64,000 nucleotides of DNA from contig NZ_CP028158.1 in assembly GCF_003030345.1 (NCBI RefSeq), positions 3,162,001-3,226,000 of the forward strand, given 5' to 3'. Below, one piece after another: positions 1 to 8,833 of the stretch. The notes under the pieces were generated by a model. The model ran no database searches and was not told the origin of the DNA. It was given only the letters and a program-made list of their open reading frames with translations. The position numbers and the translations under genes are program-made. The stretch comes from Plantactinospora sp. BC1 (lineage in GTDB: Bacteria > Actinomycetota > Actinomycetes > Mycobacteriales > Micromonosporaceae). How positions within the stretch are numbered: the stretch's first letter is position 1; each line of letters begins with the position of its first letter.

Positions 1-386
1 GACCGCTCGTCGGCCCACGGGAGCGCGATCACGCCCACCGCCAGGTGGGCAGCCGGAGTGTGCGGATCGGCGAGGATCACCGTGGCCGCACGGCCCCGGA
101 TGGCGTCCAGCACCTCGGTGGTCGTACCCGAGCGGGTGATCGCGACGACGGCGTCGTAGCCGCGCTCGGCGGGGAACTCCGACGCGGTGAACGCGTCCGT
201 CTCGCCGTGCCCGGCGGCTTCCCGCAGTCGGGCGTACGCCTGGGCGACGAACCAGGACGTGCCGCAACCGATGACGGCGCTCCGCTGGCCCGGTTCCGGG
301 AGCAGGTGGCCGACCTCGGCGACGAGCCCGATGGCCCGCCGCCAACAATCGGGCTGGCTGGCGATCTCCCGCGTGACGTGACTCAT
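1..386 (-). CDS. SIS-domain phosphosugar isomerase/deaminase, partial (C-terminus beyond window)
   Basis: Only the first 128 residues lie in the window. The protein opens MSHVTREIASQPDCW and has the first half of a SIS domain: GCGTSW at residues 40-45 and the phosphate-binding TRSGTTTE at 84-91. Stand-alone SIS proteins with the EIASQP opening are relatives of the isomerase half of GlmS and of AgaS and act on amino-sugar phosphates in the cytoplasm. Its ATG overlaps the stop of the DUF4832 gene (ATGA), so translation is coupled. It is the last visible gene of the leftward operon that starts at 7459. A galactosamine-6-phosphate substrate would suit the GH114 neighbour, but that is inference. 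Confidence 0.8.
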   Translation of the reverse strand, partial: MSHVTREIASQPDCWRRAIGLVAEVGHLLPEPGQRSAVIGCGTSWFVAQAYARLREAAGHGETDAFTASEFPAERGYDAVVAITRSGTTTEVLDAIRGRAATVILADPHTPAAHLAVGVIALPWADER

Positions 387-2125
387 CGGACAACCACCGA
401 GTGCAGCAGGTCGTTGTAGCCGGTGCTGGGCTCCCACACGTTGGTGTTGGCCAGCCGGATGGCGTACTCGGGCCGGGTGGCGAGCCCCGGACGCGGGTCG
501 GGGAGGCTGAGCAGCAGCCGGTAACTGCCCGACGGCACGCCCGCCAGCGAGACGGACTGGTTGACCGTGGTGGACGTGCCCGCGGCCCAGCGGCGCGGAT
601 CGGCACTGAGCGCCCTCGAGTGGACGGCACCCGTCGCGGTGTTGCGCAGCACGAGGGTGAGACCGCGCGGGTTGAACGGCGCGGCCCAGCCCGCGTTCTG
701 CACGGTGAACTGGACTGCCAGGCTGCCGCCGGCCGTCGCGGTGGCCGGGTACGTGCCCTGGGTGAGGGTGAACCGGTGGCCGAGGTTACGGCGCACGCTG
801 GTCATGCAGCCACCGCTGGTCCAGCCGTTGAGCACCTCCGCGCGATAGTCGGCGTTGAGGTAGTTCCAGTGGAACTGGCCGAGTTCCTGTAGCGCGGTCG
901 GGCACTGTGAGCGCGGCGGGTTGGGCTGACAGGTCTCGCCGCCCATCGGCACGAACTGGGTCTCGGCCGCCAGGTACGGGTACTCGACCGCAATGTTCTC
1001 GTAGGTGCCGAGGTCGTCGGGGCTGGCGAGGAAGCAGTCGTTGTGGTGACCGAGGCGGGCGAGCGCGGTGCCGTTGTACGCCTGGCCGGGCGTCAGTGCG
1101 CCGGTGCCGTACATCGTGCGCTTGAACTTGGGGGTGCGCAGTTGGACCATGCGGTTCGCCGGCAGCACACTGAGGAGCTTGTCCACCACGGCCTTGCGGT
1201 TGGCCCAGTCGGCCTGGGTCACGTTGCCTTCGTTGCCGAAGTTCTGCGTGTACCACCACTCGCCCCACGCGCCGATGAAGCCGGCCTGCATGACGTGGAT
1301 GACGTCGCTGTTGGCGCTGAGGTACGGCGCGAGCTGGTCGAGGTGTGACAGCACGCGGCTGAGCGGGGCGTCGTCGCCGCTGGTGGAGGTGGTGTACGCG
1401 AACCGCAGGATCATCTTCAGCCCGGCGGCGCGCACGGTGTCGGCCTGCTGCTGGAACTGGGCGAGTGCCGCCGCGCTGATCGGCGCGTTCTTGAACGCGG
1501 CGAGGTAGAACACGCACATCACGAGCGTGGTCTGCTGGCTGGTGCGGTAGCCCTGCAAGGTGGCGAGGTTGAAGTCGTTGACGTCGCAGTCGCCGGTGTG
1601 GTGGTAGAAGCCGCGCTCCGGGTTGGCGATGTCGGCGGTGTCCGGCTGGTACGTCACCGTGCCGCCGCCGTTGCCTGAGCCGCTGTAGACGTGGGTGTAC
1701 CGGGCCGAGGTGTCCAGCGGCGCCTCGGTCTGGAAGACCAGGTCGGCGTCGTTGGGTGTCGCGGTCTCGCCGAGGTCGGCGCGGTTGACGGTCCAGCTCG
1801 CGGTGCCGCCGCCGTTGGTGTGGGTGACGGCGGTGACCACGGCCCAGTTCCAGCCGCTGCCGGCGTGCCGGTACAGGGTGCCGTTCTCCAGCAGGTAGTC
1901 CGCTCCGATGCCGGCGGTGGCGAACCCGGTGGCCGCGTTGCGGTCGGTGTCCACGTAGACGCGGCGCCACGCGGGTGCGCCGGTGTACTGGTATCGGTAG
2001 GTGACGGTGGTGGCGGTGTTGGATGCCGTCTGGCCGCTGATCGTGGCGTGTGCCGGCGCCACGTTGAGGGTGACCGTGGCCAGCACGCCCACGAGGGCGG
2101 CGGCGATCATTCGGTTACGGGACAT
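383..2125 (-). CDS. Secreted DUF4874/DUF4832 protein, glycoside-hydrolase-like
   Basis: A 580-residue exported protein. The ATG at 2125 is chosen because a purine-rich ribosome site (GAGAGAGA) precedes it and a Sec signal peptide follows, ending near APAHA (about residue 27). Residues of roughly 28-145 form a beta-rich module (YVDTDRNAATGF, GADYLLENG) resembling sugar-binding domains. From NPERGFYHHTG (about 165) onward the sequence fits the DUF4874 TIM-barrel-like region, followed by the DUF4832 C-terminal region. The family occurs beside polysaccharide-degrading genes, but its reaction is unknown to me. It lies in the operon between the GH114 gene and the SIS gene, with a 4-bp overlap to the latter. 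Confidence 0.8.
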   Translation of the reverse strand: MSRNRMIAAALVGVLATVTLNVAPAHATISGQTASNTATTVTYRYQYTGAPAWRRVYVDTDRNAATGFATAGIGADYLLENGTLYRHAGSGWNWAVVTAVTHTNGGGTASWTVNRADLGETATPNDADLVFQTEAPLDTSARYTHVYSGSGNGGGTVTYQPDTADIANPERGFYHHTGDCDVNDFNLATLQGYRTSQQTTLVMCVFYLAAFKNAPISAAALAQFQQQADTVRAAGLKMILRFAYTTSTSGDDAPLSRVLSHLDQLAPYLSANSDVIHVMQAGFIGAWGEWWYTQNFGNEGNVTQADWANRKAVVDKLLSVLPANRMVQLRTPKFKRTMYGTGALTPGQAYNGTALARLGHHNDCFLASPDDLGTYENIAVEYPYLAAETQFVPMGGETCQPNPPRSQCPTALQELGQFHWNYLNADYRAEVLNGWTSGGCMTSVRRNLGHRFTLTQGTYPATATAGGSLAVQFTVQNAGWAAPFNPRGLTLVLRNTATGAVHSRALSADPRRWAAGTSTTVNQSVSLAGVPSGSYRLLLSLPDPRPGLATRPEYAIRLANTNVWEPSTGYNDLLHSVVVR

Positions 2126-2198
2126 AGCTCTCTCTCTGACCGTGACGAGGGGCAGGGGTTCGGCTCGGCCGGGAGCCGTTCGTCGGTGGAGTTGTCCT

Positions 2199-4238
2199 TC
2201 AGGTGGCCGGCACGTTCGTCGCCTGACCGTTGCCGACGACCGGCGACGGGATGGGCGCAGCGCCGGGCACGGAGAACCGCACGGCCTGGCCACCGAAGTT
2301 GGCGACCCGGAACCACGTCCAGATCTCCCGGCCCGCCGTCGAGGGCGGGAAGATGTAACCGCGGTCGAATTCCAGCTCGGCGCGGGTGCCGGACTGCACG
2401 ACCCGCACCGGCCAGCCCCGGTTGCCGGGCGCGCTGGGGCTGCTGAACCGGAACACGTCGGCCTGACCGGCCACGTGTGGCAGCAGGTACGCCTGGTTGA
2501 GGTTTTCCAGGTAGACCCGGGCGTCGGGTGAGGTCGGCCAGAAGGGCTGCCAGCCGGAGGGGCCGTCCCGGTCGTAGTCGAAGTAGATCATCTCCTGGGC
2601 CAGGCTGATCGTCTGCTTCGCCTCGATCATCATGAAGAACCGGTCCCCGACGAACCGGGCGTACACCTTGGTGATGCCCTTGGCGTTGGCGCCGGCAGGA
2701 TCGTGGTAGATCGGTGTCTGGGACGTCCACTCCCCGGTGTCGCCGTCGGCGACGAACCCGCCGAACAGGTTGGTCGGGTGGGCGCCGGCCTGGCTGGGTG
2801 CGGCGCGTCCGTTGGCGTCGAGCCAGTTCTTCGCGTCGTCGTAGATCGCCGAGTTGAAGTGGTTGGCGCCGGAGACCGAGTAGCCGAGGTAGCCGGAGTT
2901 GACCACCACCTCGTTCATCCACTTCTGGGTGCCGCTGGCTGGCACCCGGAAGTCGATGATCGCGATGTTGAAGCCGTCGGCCCGGTTGGCCTGGGCGTTC
3001 ATGTAGGACTTCCAGAAGCCGCCGAAGTTGTCGCGGTGGCGGTAGCCGGCCGAGGCGGGATCGGTGTTCCAGTTGCTCTCGTAACCGGGGCTGCTGTCGT
3101 AGAAGCCGGGGATGTAGGTGTTGTAGTACCAGGATTCGGTGACGAATACGTTGATGGCGCGGCGATAGCGGTCAGCGAACCGCGAGGTGCCCTCGTCCGG
3201 GTTGAAGTACCAGTAGCCGCGGTTGGCGGCGACGACCTTGCTCGGGTCGACGGCCTTGATCTTCTCGACGAGGTCGATCATGCCGCCGGCGGTGAAGCCG
3301 AAGTTGCCGCGTGGGCCCCACGAGACACCCGGTCCGGCCCCTCCGACCGGGTCGGGCGTGTCGACGGTGTCGAGGAAGACGCCGTCGTAGTCACCGTCGT
3401 GGACGATCTTGTCGACCTGGTACGTGACGAACCGCTGCCAGGCCGGGTCACCGGCGTTGATGTAGCCGCCGCCGTAGTTGCGGTTGACGTCGACGGTGCC
3501 GTCCCCGTCCCGCCAGTAGCCGCCGTAGAGGTACCGGCTGTCGCTGACCCAGGTGCCCTGCTGGTCGAGGTACCAGGGCATGACGCCGCGGTTGCGCCAG
3601 GTGAGCCGGTTGCCCCAGGAGGAGTAGCCGGCGGCGATGTTCAGACCGGTGTAGCCGGCATAGCCGTCGTCGTACGTGCCGTCCGGGGTCGCGCCACCCT
3701 CCACGTTCAGGTAGCCGCCCGCGGCGTTGTAGTTCCACGGGTTGGGTCCGTGCAGCGGACCCGACGGTCCGGTATAGCCGGCCGGAAGGAGGCCGAGTTC
3801 GATGCCCTTCTGGGTGGTCATGTGCCCGCTGTGCCCGGGAATGATGGTGGGCAGCATCTCCCCGACCGAGAGGTAGCCCAACACGATGACGTCGTCGGCG
3901 CTGCCGAGCACACCGTCCAGCCCGCGCTTGATCTCCTGCACCTGTGCGCTGGTGACGGACTCGAAGTAGAAGTGGTCGGCGGTCAGGTTGAGCACCCGCA
4001 GGGTGGGTTCGAGCACGACCAGGTCGTACGCCTTGAGCTGGTTGGTCTTGGCCTGGTCGAGTTGCCCGTACCAGAACGCGGTGCGGCTGTTCTGGTTGAG
4101 CGTGGGCACCTTGCCGTAGAAGGGGGTGCGGCCGATCTCGAACGCGGCCGCGTTCGCGGGCTGCGCGTGGGGCAGGACGATGGCGGCGGCGGTCAGGACG
4201 ACCACGCCGCAGAGCAGGCGGATGGCTTTACCGAACAC
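2199..4238 (-). CDS. Secreted GH114-type endo-alpha-1,4-polygalactosaminidase with C-terminal CBM9-like domain
   Basis: A 679-residue exported protein. The GTG at 4238 follows AGGGGAGAAG at good spacing and opens a signal peptide ending near ANAAA (about residue 31). Residues of about 35-470 look like the GH114 TIM barrel: LGYLSVGE is the family strand motif and YDGVFLDTVD carries the likely catalytic aspartate. From about 485 (VADGDTGEWTS) the tail resembles CBM9/DOMON-type sugar-binding beta sandwiches. Known GH114 enzymes cut alpha-1,4-linked galactosamine polymers (fungal galactosaminogalactan, Pel-like exopolysaccharide). It lies downstream of the ABC permeases after 151 bp containing two hairpins. 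The substrate in this organism is inferred from the family. Confidence 0.75.
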   Translation of the reverse strand: MFGKAIRLLCGVVVLTAAAIVLPHAQPANAAAFEIGRTPFYGKVPTLNQNSRTAFWYGQLDQAKTNQLKAYDLVVLEPTLRVLNLTADHFYFESVTSAQVQEIKRGLDGVLGSADDVIVLGYLSVGEMLPTIIPGHSGHMTTQKGIELGLLPAGYTGPSGPLHGPNPWNYNAAGGYLNVEGGATPDGTYDDGYAGYTGLNIAAGYSSWGNRLTWRNRGVMPWYLDQQGTWVSDSRYLYGGYWRDGDGTVDVNRNYGGGYINAGDPAWQRFVTYQVDKIVHDGDYDGVFLDTVDTPDPVGGAGPGVSWGPRGNFGFTAGGMIDLVEKIKAVDPSKVVAANRGYWYFNPDEGTSRFADRYRRAINVFVTESWYYNTYIPGFYDSSPGYESNWNTDPASAGYRHRDNFGGFWKSYMNAQANRADGFNIAIIDFRVPASGTQKWMNEVVVNSGYLGYSVSGANHFNSAIYDDAKNWLDANGRAAPSQAGAHPTNLFGGFVADGDTGEWTSQTPIYHDPAGANAKGITKVYARFVGDRFFMMIEAKQTISLAQEMIYFDYDRDGPSGWQPFWPTSPDARVYLENLNQAYLLPHVAGQADVFRFSSPSAPGNRGWPVRVVQSGTRAELEFDRGYIFPPSTAGREIWTWFRVANFGGQAVRFSVPGAAPIPSPVVGNGQATNVPAT

Positions 4239-4301
4239 GGCTTCTCCCCTTCAGTCAGGTGACCGTGGTGGTGTACTCGGGTGCACTGCCTGCGCCGGGT
4301 A

Positions 4302-4363
4302 GCACCACCCGGGTGTGGTGCCGGCGCGAGCGACCGCTGCCAGGTCGGTCAGACCGGTCGCTC
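4302..4363 (-). promoter_or_regulatory. Two intercistronic hairpins between permease and GH114 genes
   Basis: Two perfect inverted repeats lie in the 151-bp gap: GCACCAC/GTGGTGC (4302-4308 and 4315-4321) and GAGCGACCG/CGGTCGCTC (4328-4336 and 4355-4363). They could terminate part of the transport transcript or stabilise its 3' end, so that importer and hydrolases are made in different amounts. No T-tract follows either one. Confidence 0.5.
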
Positions 4364-4389
4364 CGTTTCTCGCCCGCGGCTGTGGGCTG

Positions 4390-5217
4390 TCAGCCCTTGT
4401 TGCCGGTGAGGGCGATGCCTTCGATGAAGTGCCGCTGCATCACGACGAAGACCGCGATGACCGGCAGGGAGGCGAGTAGCGATCCGGCCATGAGCACCGG
4501 GTAGTCGGTCTGGAACTGGCCCTGCAGGGAGGCCAGCCCTGCGGACAGGGTCATCTTGTCCGGGTCGGTGTTGACCACCAGCGGCCAGAAGAGGTCGTTC
4601 CAGGACCAGAGCAACGCCAGGATGGCGAGCGCCAGCAGACCCGGCTTGGCCAGTGGGAGCATCACGGACCAGTAGATGCGCAGCGGTGAGGCGCCGTCCA
4701 GCCGCGCCGCCTCGTCGAGTTCCTTGGGCAGGCCGAGGAAGAACTGCCGCAGCAGGAACACCCCGAATGCGCTGAACAGGCCGGGCACGATCAGCGCCTG
4801 GAGCGAGTTGAGCCAGCCGAGCTTCGCCATGATCTCGTACTGGGGGATGACGAACAGCGGTGGCGGCACCATGAGCACGGACAGGAAGACGCCGAAGAGC
4901 AGGTTCCGGCCGGGAAACCGCAGTCGGGCGAAGGCGTACGCCGCCATCGAGCAGAACAGCAGCTGCCCGGCGGTACGCCCCACCGCCACGAGCGCGGTGT
5001 TGAGGAACTGGTCGCCGAAGGGCAGCAGTTCGAAGACCCGCCTGTAGTTGGACCAGTGCCAATCCGGCTGGATCGTCGGTGGTACCCGGGTCGCACTGGA
5101 GAGCGACTTCAGCGAAGTGAGGAACTGCCAGGCGAACGGGACGACCATCAACATCGTGCCGACGGCGAGGGCCGCGTGGGTCCCGAGGTGCCCGCGGCGT
5201 GTCGTGATCCTAGCCAT
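4390..5217 (-). CDS. Carbohydrate ABC transporter permease, MalG type
   Basis: A 275-residue inner-membrane permease with six predicted membrane spans. The EAA loop that contacts the ATPase is seen as ELDEAARLDGASPLRIYW at about residues 165-182, followed by PLAKPGL. Length and motif are those of CUT1-family sugar importers. Its start overlaps the end of the MalF-type gene by 8 bp. No ATPase is encoded in this operon; actinobacterial CUT1 systems often share a distant MsiK-type ATPase. The imported sugar is not determined by sequence; an amino-sugar oligosaccharide is suggested by neighbours. Confidence 0.92.
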   Translation of the reverse strand: MARITTRRGHLGTHAALAVGTMLMVVPFAWQFLTSLKSLSSATRVPPTIQPDWHWSNYRRVFELLPFGDQFLNTALVAVGRTAGQLLFCSMAAYAFARLRFPGRNLLFGVFLSVLMVPPPLFVIPQYEIMAKLGWLNSLQALIVPGLFSAFGVFLLRQFFLGLPKELDEAARLDGASPLRIYWSVMLPLAKPGLLALAILALLWSWNDLFWPLVVNTDPDKMTLSAGLASLQGQFQTDYPVLMAGSLLASLPVIAVFVVMQRHFIEGIALTGNKG

Positions 5218-6190
5218 AGTGGACCCACCTCCGTTGGAGCCGGAACTGCACGGCCGTCAGCGCGACGATCAACAGGAGCAGGGCCATCACGATCGCCGCC
5301 GCGTAGCCGCGGTCGTTGCTGGAAAACGCCTTCTCGTAGAAGAGCGCCACCACCGTCTGGATGCGCGGGTACGCCGGGTTGTTGCGCGCGGACTGGCCAC
5401 TGCCGCCGATCACGTACACCAGGTCGAACAGTTGCAGCGAGCCGATGACCGACAGCACCGAGACGAAGAAGATGGACGGCGACAGCAGCGGCAGGGTAAT
5501 CCTGCGGAACTGGACGAGCGGCCCCGCACCGTCGATCGAAGCGGCCTCGTACAGCTCCCTCGGGATCGCCTGCATACCGGCCAGGAAGATCACCAGGTTG
5601 TAGCCGAGGGTGGTCCAGATGCCGACGGCAGCCAGGGCGTAGAGAGCGGTGGCCGGATCGGCGATCCAATGCGGACCGTCGATTCCCACGCGCGACAGGA
5701 CGTGGTTGATCAGCCCGTACTCGCCGTTGTAGAGCCACCGCCACACCATCGCGACCGCGACCGGCATCGTCACCATCGGCAGGAAGAACAGCATCCGGTA
5801 GACGGACACCGCCCGCAGTTGGCGCCGGTTGAGCAGTGCGGCGAAGACGATGGCCACCGGAATACCCGCCAGACCCAGCACCGTGTACAGCGTCGTGTTG
5901 CCCAGCGCCCGCAGCGCCTCCGCGTCGCCGACGAGAGTCCGGTAGTTGTCCAGGCCGATCCACTCGTGCCCGCCGAACGGCCCCCACTCGCTGAACGAGA
6001 AGTACGCCGTCTGTAGCACCGGCCAGAGGTAGAAGACGGCCAGGCCCAGCCCCGTAGGGGCGATGAGCAGGTACGCCCAGAGCGCCTCGCTGCGCTGGTG
6101 CCGCCAGGACCGGCGGCGCCGGGTCGGACCGGGGGGTACGGGCGGGACGACCGATTCGGCCCGCACGACGCCCGACTCGGTGACCACCAT
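5210..6190 (-). CDS. Carbohydrate ABC transporter permease, MalF type
   Basis: A 326-residue inner-membrane permease with an Arg-rich cytoplasmic N-terminus (about residues 24-33) and six predicted spans, the first at about 38-58. The EAA motif is IPRELYEAASIDGAGPL at about residues 212-228. It pairs with the MalG-type protein downstream (8-bp overlap) and with the binding protein 6 bp upstream. Together they make a CUT1 sugar importer lacking its own ATPase gene. Confidence 0.92.
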   Translation of the reverse strand: MVVTESGVVRAESVVPPVPPGPTRRRRSWRHQRSEALWAYLLIAPTGLGLAVFYLWPVLQTAYFSFSEWGPFGGHEWIGLDNYRTLVGDAEALRALGNTTLYTVLGLAGIPVAIVFAALLNRRQLRAVSVYRMLFFLPMVTMPVAVAMVWRWLYNGEYGLINHVLSRVGIDGPHWIADPATALYALAAVGIWTTLGYNLVIFLAGMQAIPRELYEAASIDGAGPLVQFRRITLPLLSPSIFFVSVLSVIGSLQLFDLVYVIGGSGQSARNNPAYPRIQTVVALFYEKAFSSNDRGYAAAIVMALLLLIVALTAVQFRLQRRWVHYG

Positions 6191-6196
6191 GGCCGG

Positions 6197-7459
6197 CTAC
6201 TCCTTCGCCAGCAGGGCGTTCATGTCCTTGGCGAGCGCCGTGGCCGCGGTCTCCACATCGACCTCACCGCTGTACGCCCGGCTCAGGTGCTTGGCCTCGG
6301 CCTCGTTCCACGCGGCGGTGTTGCGGGAGACCGGGTACGGCACCGCGTACGTCACCGCGTCGAGGAAGTACTGCACCTTGAACCGGGCGTTGGCGCTCGC
6401 CCATCCCGTCTGCGTTCCCGTGTACGCCGGGATCGGTCCGCTGCGACCGAGGATCTCGGCTGCCGGCCGGGAGCCGAGGAACCGTACGAACTCCCAGGCC
6501 TGCTCCGGGTGGCTGGTCTTCGAGGAGACCACGTTGGCGACACCGTGGATGATCGTGGCCTTCCTGACACCGGTCGGCAGCGGGCCCACGTCGACCCGCG
6601 TCCTCGTGTACTCGTTCTTGGAGAACTCCGACACGTTCCACGATCCGCCCCAGTACATGGCGAGCTTGCCGGACTCGAAGAGTTGCAGCGGCTGGGTGTC
6701 GGTCATCGTCTTCAGGTCAGGCGACTGCCCGGCCTTGATCAGGTCGGTCCAGAAGCGCAGACCCTCGATGGTGGCCGGCTGGTCGTAGCCGGAGGTCTTG
6801 CCGTCGGCCGAGATGACCTGGCCGCCGGCCTGGTAGATGGTGTTGTAGAAGTACTCCTGCCCGGAGGAGACGCTGGCACCGATCGCGTACACGCCCTTGG
6901 CGGGATTGGTGAGCTTCGCGGCCGCCGCCTTGAAATCGGCCCAGGTCCAGCCGTCGGTGGGGTAGGCGACCTTGGCCGCGTCGAAGAGTTCCTTGTTGTA
7001 CCAGACACCCACGGTGTCGAAGTCCTTGGGCAGGCCGTAGACCTTGCCCTCGAAGGTGTAGAGGTCGACGAGGGCCTTGGGGTAGACACCCAGGTCGATC
7101 CCGGCGTCGCTGATCCTGTCCGACAGCGGCACGATGACCTTGTTGTCGGCGTAGAGCTGGATGTTCGGACCGTTCATCCAGAACACGTCCGGGGCCGCTC
7201 CCCCGCTCACCGCGGCTCGCAGCTTGGTCCAGTAGTCGGTCCAGGGGGTCATCTGCACGTCGACCGTGACGGTGGGGTGCTCCTTGGTGAACGCCGCGGC
7301 GAGTTCCTTCATCACCGGCACCTGATTGGTGTCCCACACCATGTAGGAGAGCGTCACCGGGCCGTCCGCAGGATGTTCGTCGCTGCCGCAGGCCGCGGCG
7401 GAGAAGGTGAGCGCGGCAGCCAGCATCGCTGCCAGTCCTAACCGCAGGGGTCTCAACAT
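6197..7459 (-). CDS. Extracellular sugar-binding lipoprotein of ABC importer
   Basis: A 420-residue lipoprotein. The signal peptide ends in the lipobox SAAAC with Cys24 as the lipidated residue. The remainder fits the family-1 solute-binding fold (VTVDVQMTPWTDYWTKL, VFWMNGPN, GVWYNKELF). It would capture the substrate outside the membrane and deliver it to the two permeases. The ATG at 7459 follows AAGGGACG. It is the first gene of the leftward operon and sits about 40 bases downstream of a consensus promoter with an embedded operator (7501-7532), so it is probably induced by its sugar through the ROK repressor. Confidence 0.92.
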   Translation of the reverse strand: MLRPLRLGLAAMLAAALTFSAAACGSDEHPADGPVTLSYMVWDTNQVPVMKELAAAFTKEHPTVTVDVQMTPWTDYWTKLRAAVSGGAAPDVFWMNGPNIQLYADNKVIVPLSDRISDAGIDLGVYPKALVDLYTFEGKVYGLPKDFDTVGVWYNKELFDAAKVAYPTDGWTWADFKAAAAKLTNPAKGVYAIGASVSSGQEYFYNTIYQAGGQVISADGKTSGYDQPATIEGLRFWTDLIKAGQSPDLKTMTDTQPLQLFESGKLAMYWGGSWNVSEFSKNEYTRTRVDVGPLPTGVRKATIIHGVANVVSSKTSHPEQAWEFVRFLGSRPAAEILGRSGPIPAYTGTQTGWASANARFKVQYFLDAVTYAVPYPVSRNTAAWNEAEAKHLSRAYSGEVDVETAATALAKDMNALLAKE

Positions 7460-7500
7460 GGGCGTCCCTTCAGACAGGAGACTCAGGTCACAGCACGCCC

Positions 7501-7525
7501 ACTATTAATACTGTCCCTCATAAGT
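7501..7525 (-). promoter_or_regulatory. Putative ROK repressor operator, copy 1
   Basis: A 25-bp site that fills the space between the -35 and -10 boxes of the importer promoter. It matches 18 of 25 bases with the site at 8788-8812 (opposite orientation). Shared bases include outer ACT and AGT ends and a central ACTnTCC. The placement is that of a classical repressor site; the assignment to the adjacent ROK protein is inference. Confidence 0.65.
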
Positions 7526-7532
7526 CTGTCAA
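7505..7532 (-). promoter_or_regulatory. Promoter of the sugar-importer operon
   Basis: Read leftward, TTGACA (7532-7527) and TATTAA (7510-7505) are 16 bp apart, close to the vegetative sigma consensus. The start point would be near 7498, about 39 bases before the binding-protein ATG. Confidence 0.75.
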
Positions 7533-7585
7533 GACTGGCGCAACAATGTGAAGACATGGCACGGAAGCCGGGGGTGTCGGTGCGG

Positions 7586-8752
7586 TCAGCGCTTCGGGGC
7601 GGCTGGCGCGGCCAGGCCGCTGCCCGGGTCGAAGATGTGCCGCTCCAGGTGGTCGAGGGCGTGCCGGACCGCACCGAGCGCGACGGCATCGTCGGCGAGG
7701 GCCGACTGGAGCACCTCCGGGGTCCGGATGCACCGCTTGTCGAACTCCCGGCGGAGCGATTCCAGCAGCACATCCGCCGAGCGGGAGAAGCCGCCGCCGA
7801 GGACCACCATCTGCGGGTCGAGGGCGAGGACCAGCGCCGAGGCGCCAAGCGCCAGGTCCTTCACGTACCGCCGGACCATGGTGAGCGCCCGGCGGTCACC
7901 CTCCCGCGCGGCGGCGAAGACGAGCGCGGCCACGTCTTCCGGGTCGGTCCCGGCCGGCGCGTCGGGCCAGGTGCGCAGGTGTTCCTGGGCTCGGATCCAG
8001 CCCATCTCCGGCAGCGCCCCGATCTCCCCCGCCGCACCCGCGAACCCCTGGTGCAGCTGGCCGTTGATGATCAGGCCGGTGCCCGTGCGCAGGCCGGCGA
8101 GGAGGTAGACGACGTTCTGCGCGTACCGGGCTACACCCCGCCAGGTCTCCGCCAGGGCGGCGAGGCGGCTGTCGTTCTCCACCATCACCGGTCCCGAGAC
8201 CAGGCGGCTGAGGTGCTCGGCCAGGTGCACACCGGTCCACTCGGGCAGCGCGACCGAGAGCACCACCCGGCCCGCCGCATCGGTCAGACCGCTCGTGGCG
8301 ACCGTCGTCGCCCACATCTCCGCCCCGGTTCGTCCGGAGCCGGCCAGGCATTCGGCGACCACCTTGTCCACCACCGCCAGCCGTTCGGCCCGCCCGGCGG
8401 CGGGTGAGACCGGTTGGCGCAACGCGTACCGGATCTCGCCGTCGAGGTCGGCGACCATCGCCCGGACCGTGTGTCCGCCGACGTCGACGCCGAGCACCCA
8501 GCCGGCATCCGCGCGGAACCGGTACCGCCGGGCCGGCCGCCCCATCGTGCCCGCGGCCGGGTCGACCTGCTCGACCCACCCCTGCGCTTCGAGTTCGCGG
8601 AGGACCTCCTCGCTGGCCGCGCGGGACAGACCGGCAGCCCGCGACACCTCCCGCAAGGTACGCGGGGCCTGCTGGCGCAGCGCGTGCACCACCGTGAGGG
8701 TGTTGAGCTGCCGCAACCTCGACAGGTCTCCGCCGGCGAGTTGTCCGGTCAC
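7586..8752 (-). CDS. ROK-family transcriptional repressor of the sugar locus
   Basis: A 388-residue protein if started at the GTG at 8752, which has AAGGGG upstream; an in-frame GTG at 8785 would add 11 residues. An N-terminal winged helix (about 18-65: LREVSRAAGLSRAASEEVLREL) precedes a ROK sugar-kinase-like domain with the ATP loop LGVDVGGHTVRAMVADL (about 81-97) and AGEIGALPEMGW. The usual zinc-binding CxCGxxGC after the GE motif is absent. ROK repressors leave DNA when sugar or sugar phosphate binds. Its gene lies between the importer operon and the divergent oxidoreductase, and the paired 25-bp sites are its likely targets. Confidence 0.9.
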   Translation of the reverse strand: MTGQLAGGDLSRLRQLNTLTVVHALRQQAPRTLREVSRAAGLSRAASEEVLRELEAQGWVEQVDPAAGTMGRPARRYRFRADAGWVLGVDVGGHTVRAMVADLDGEIRYALRQPVSPAAGRAERLAVVDKVVAECLAGSGRTGAEMWATTVATSGLTDAAGRVVLSVALPEWTGVHLAEHLSRLVSGPVMVENDSRLAALAETWRGVARYAQNVVYLLAGLRTGTGLIINGQLHQGFAGAAGEIGALPEMGWIRAQEHLRTWPDAPAGTDPEDVAALVFAAAREGDRRALTMVRRYVKDLALGASALVLALDPQMVVLGGGFSRSADVLLESLRREFDKRCIRTPEVLQSALADDAVALGAVRHALDHLERHIFDPGSGLAAPAAPKR

Positions 8753-8763
8753 GCGCCCACCCC

Positions 8764-8792
8764 TTGACGTCCGCCACTGAGGCACCTACTAA
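8764..8792 (+). promoter_or_regulatory. Promoter of the oxidoreductase gene
   Basis: TTGACG (8764-8769) and TACTAA (8787-8792) are separated by 17 bp. The second operator copy overlaps the -10 box and start point. Confidence 0.65.
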
Positions 8793-8812
8793 TGATGGAG
8801 AGTCTAATAAGT
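8788..8812 (+). promoter_or_regulatory. Putative ROK repressor operator, copy 2
   Basis: Inverted relative to copy 1 and identical to it at 18 of 25 positions. It lies in the divergent region between the repressor (start 8752) and the oxidoreductase (start 8834), so it could control both genes, including autoregulation. Confidence 0.65.
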
Positions 8813-8833
8813 AGCTCCAGGGAAGGCACCTAC

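Noticed and set aside
38-420. Plus-strand ORF at the left edge
   Set aside because: Shadow of the SIS-domain gene, whose minus-strand motifs are clear.
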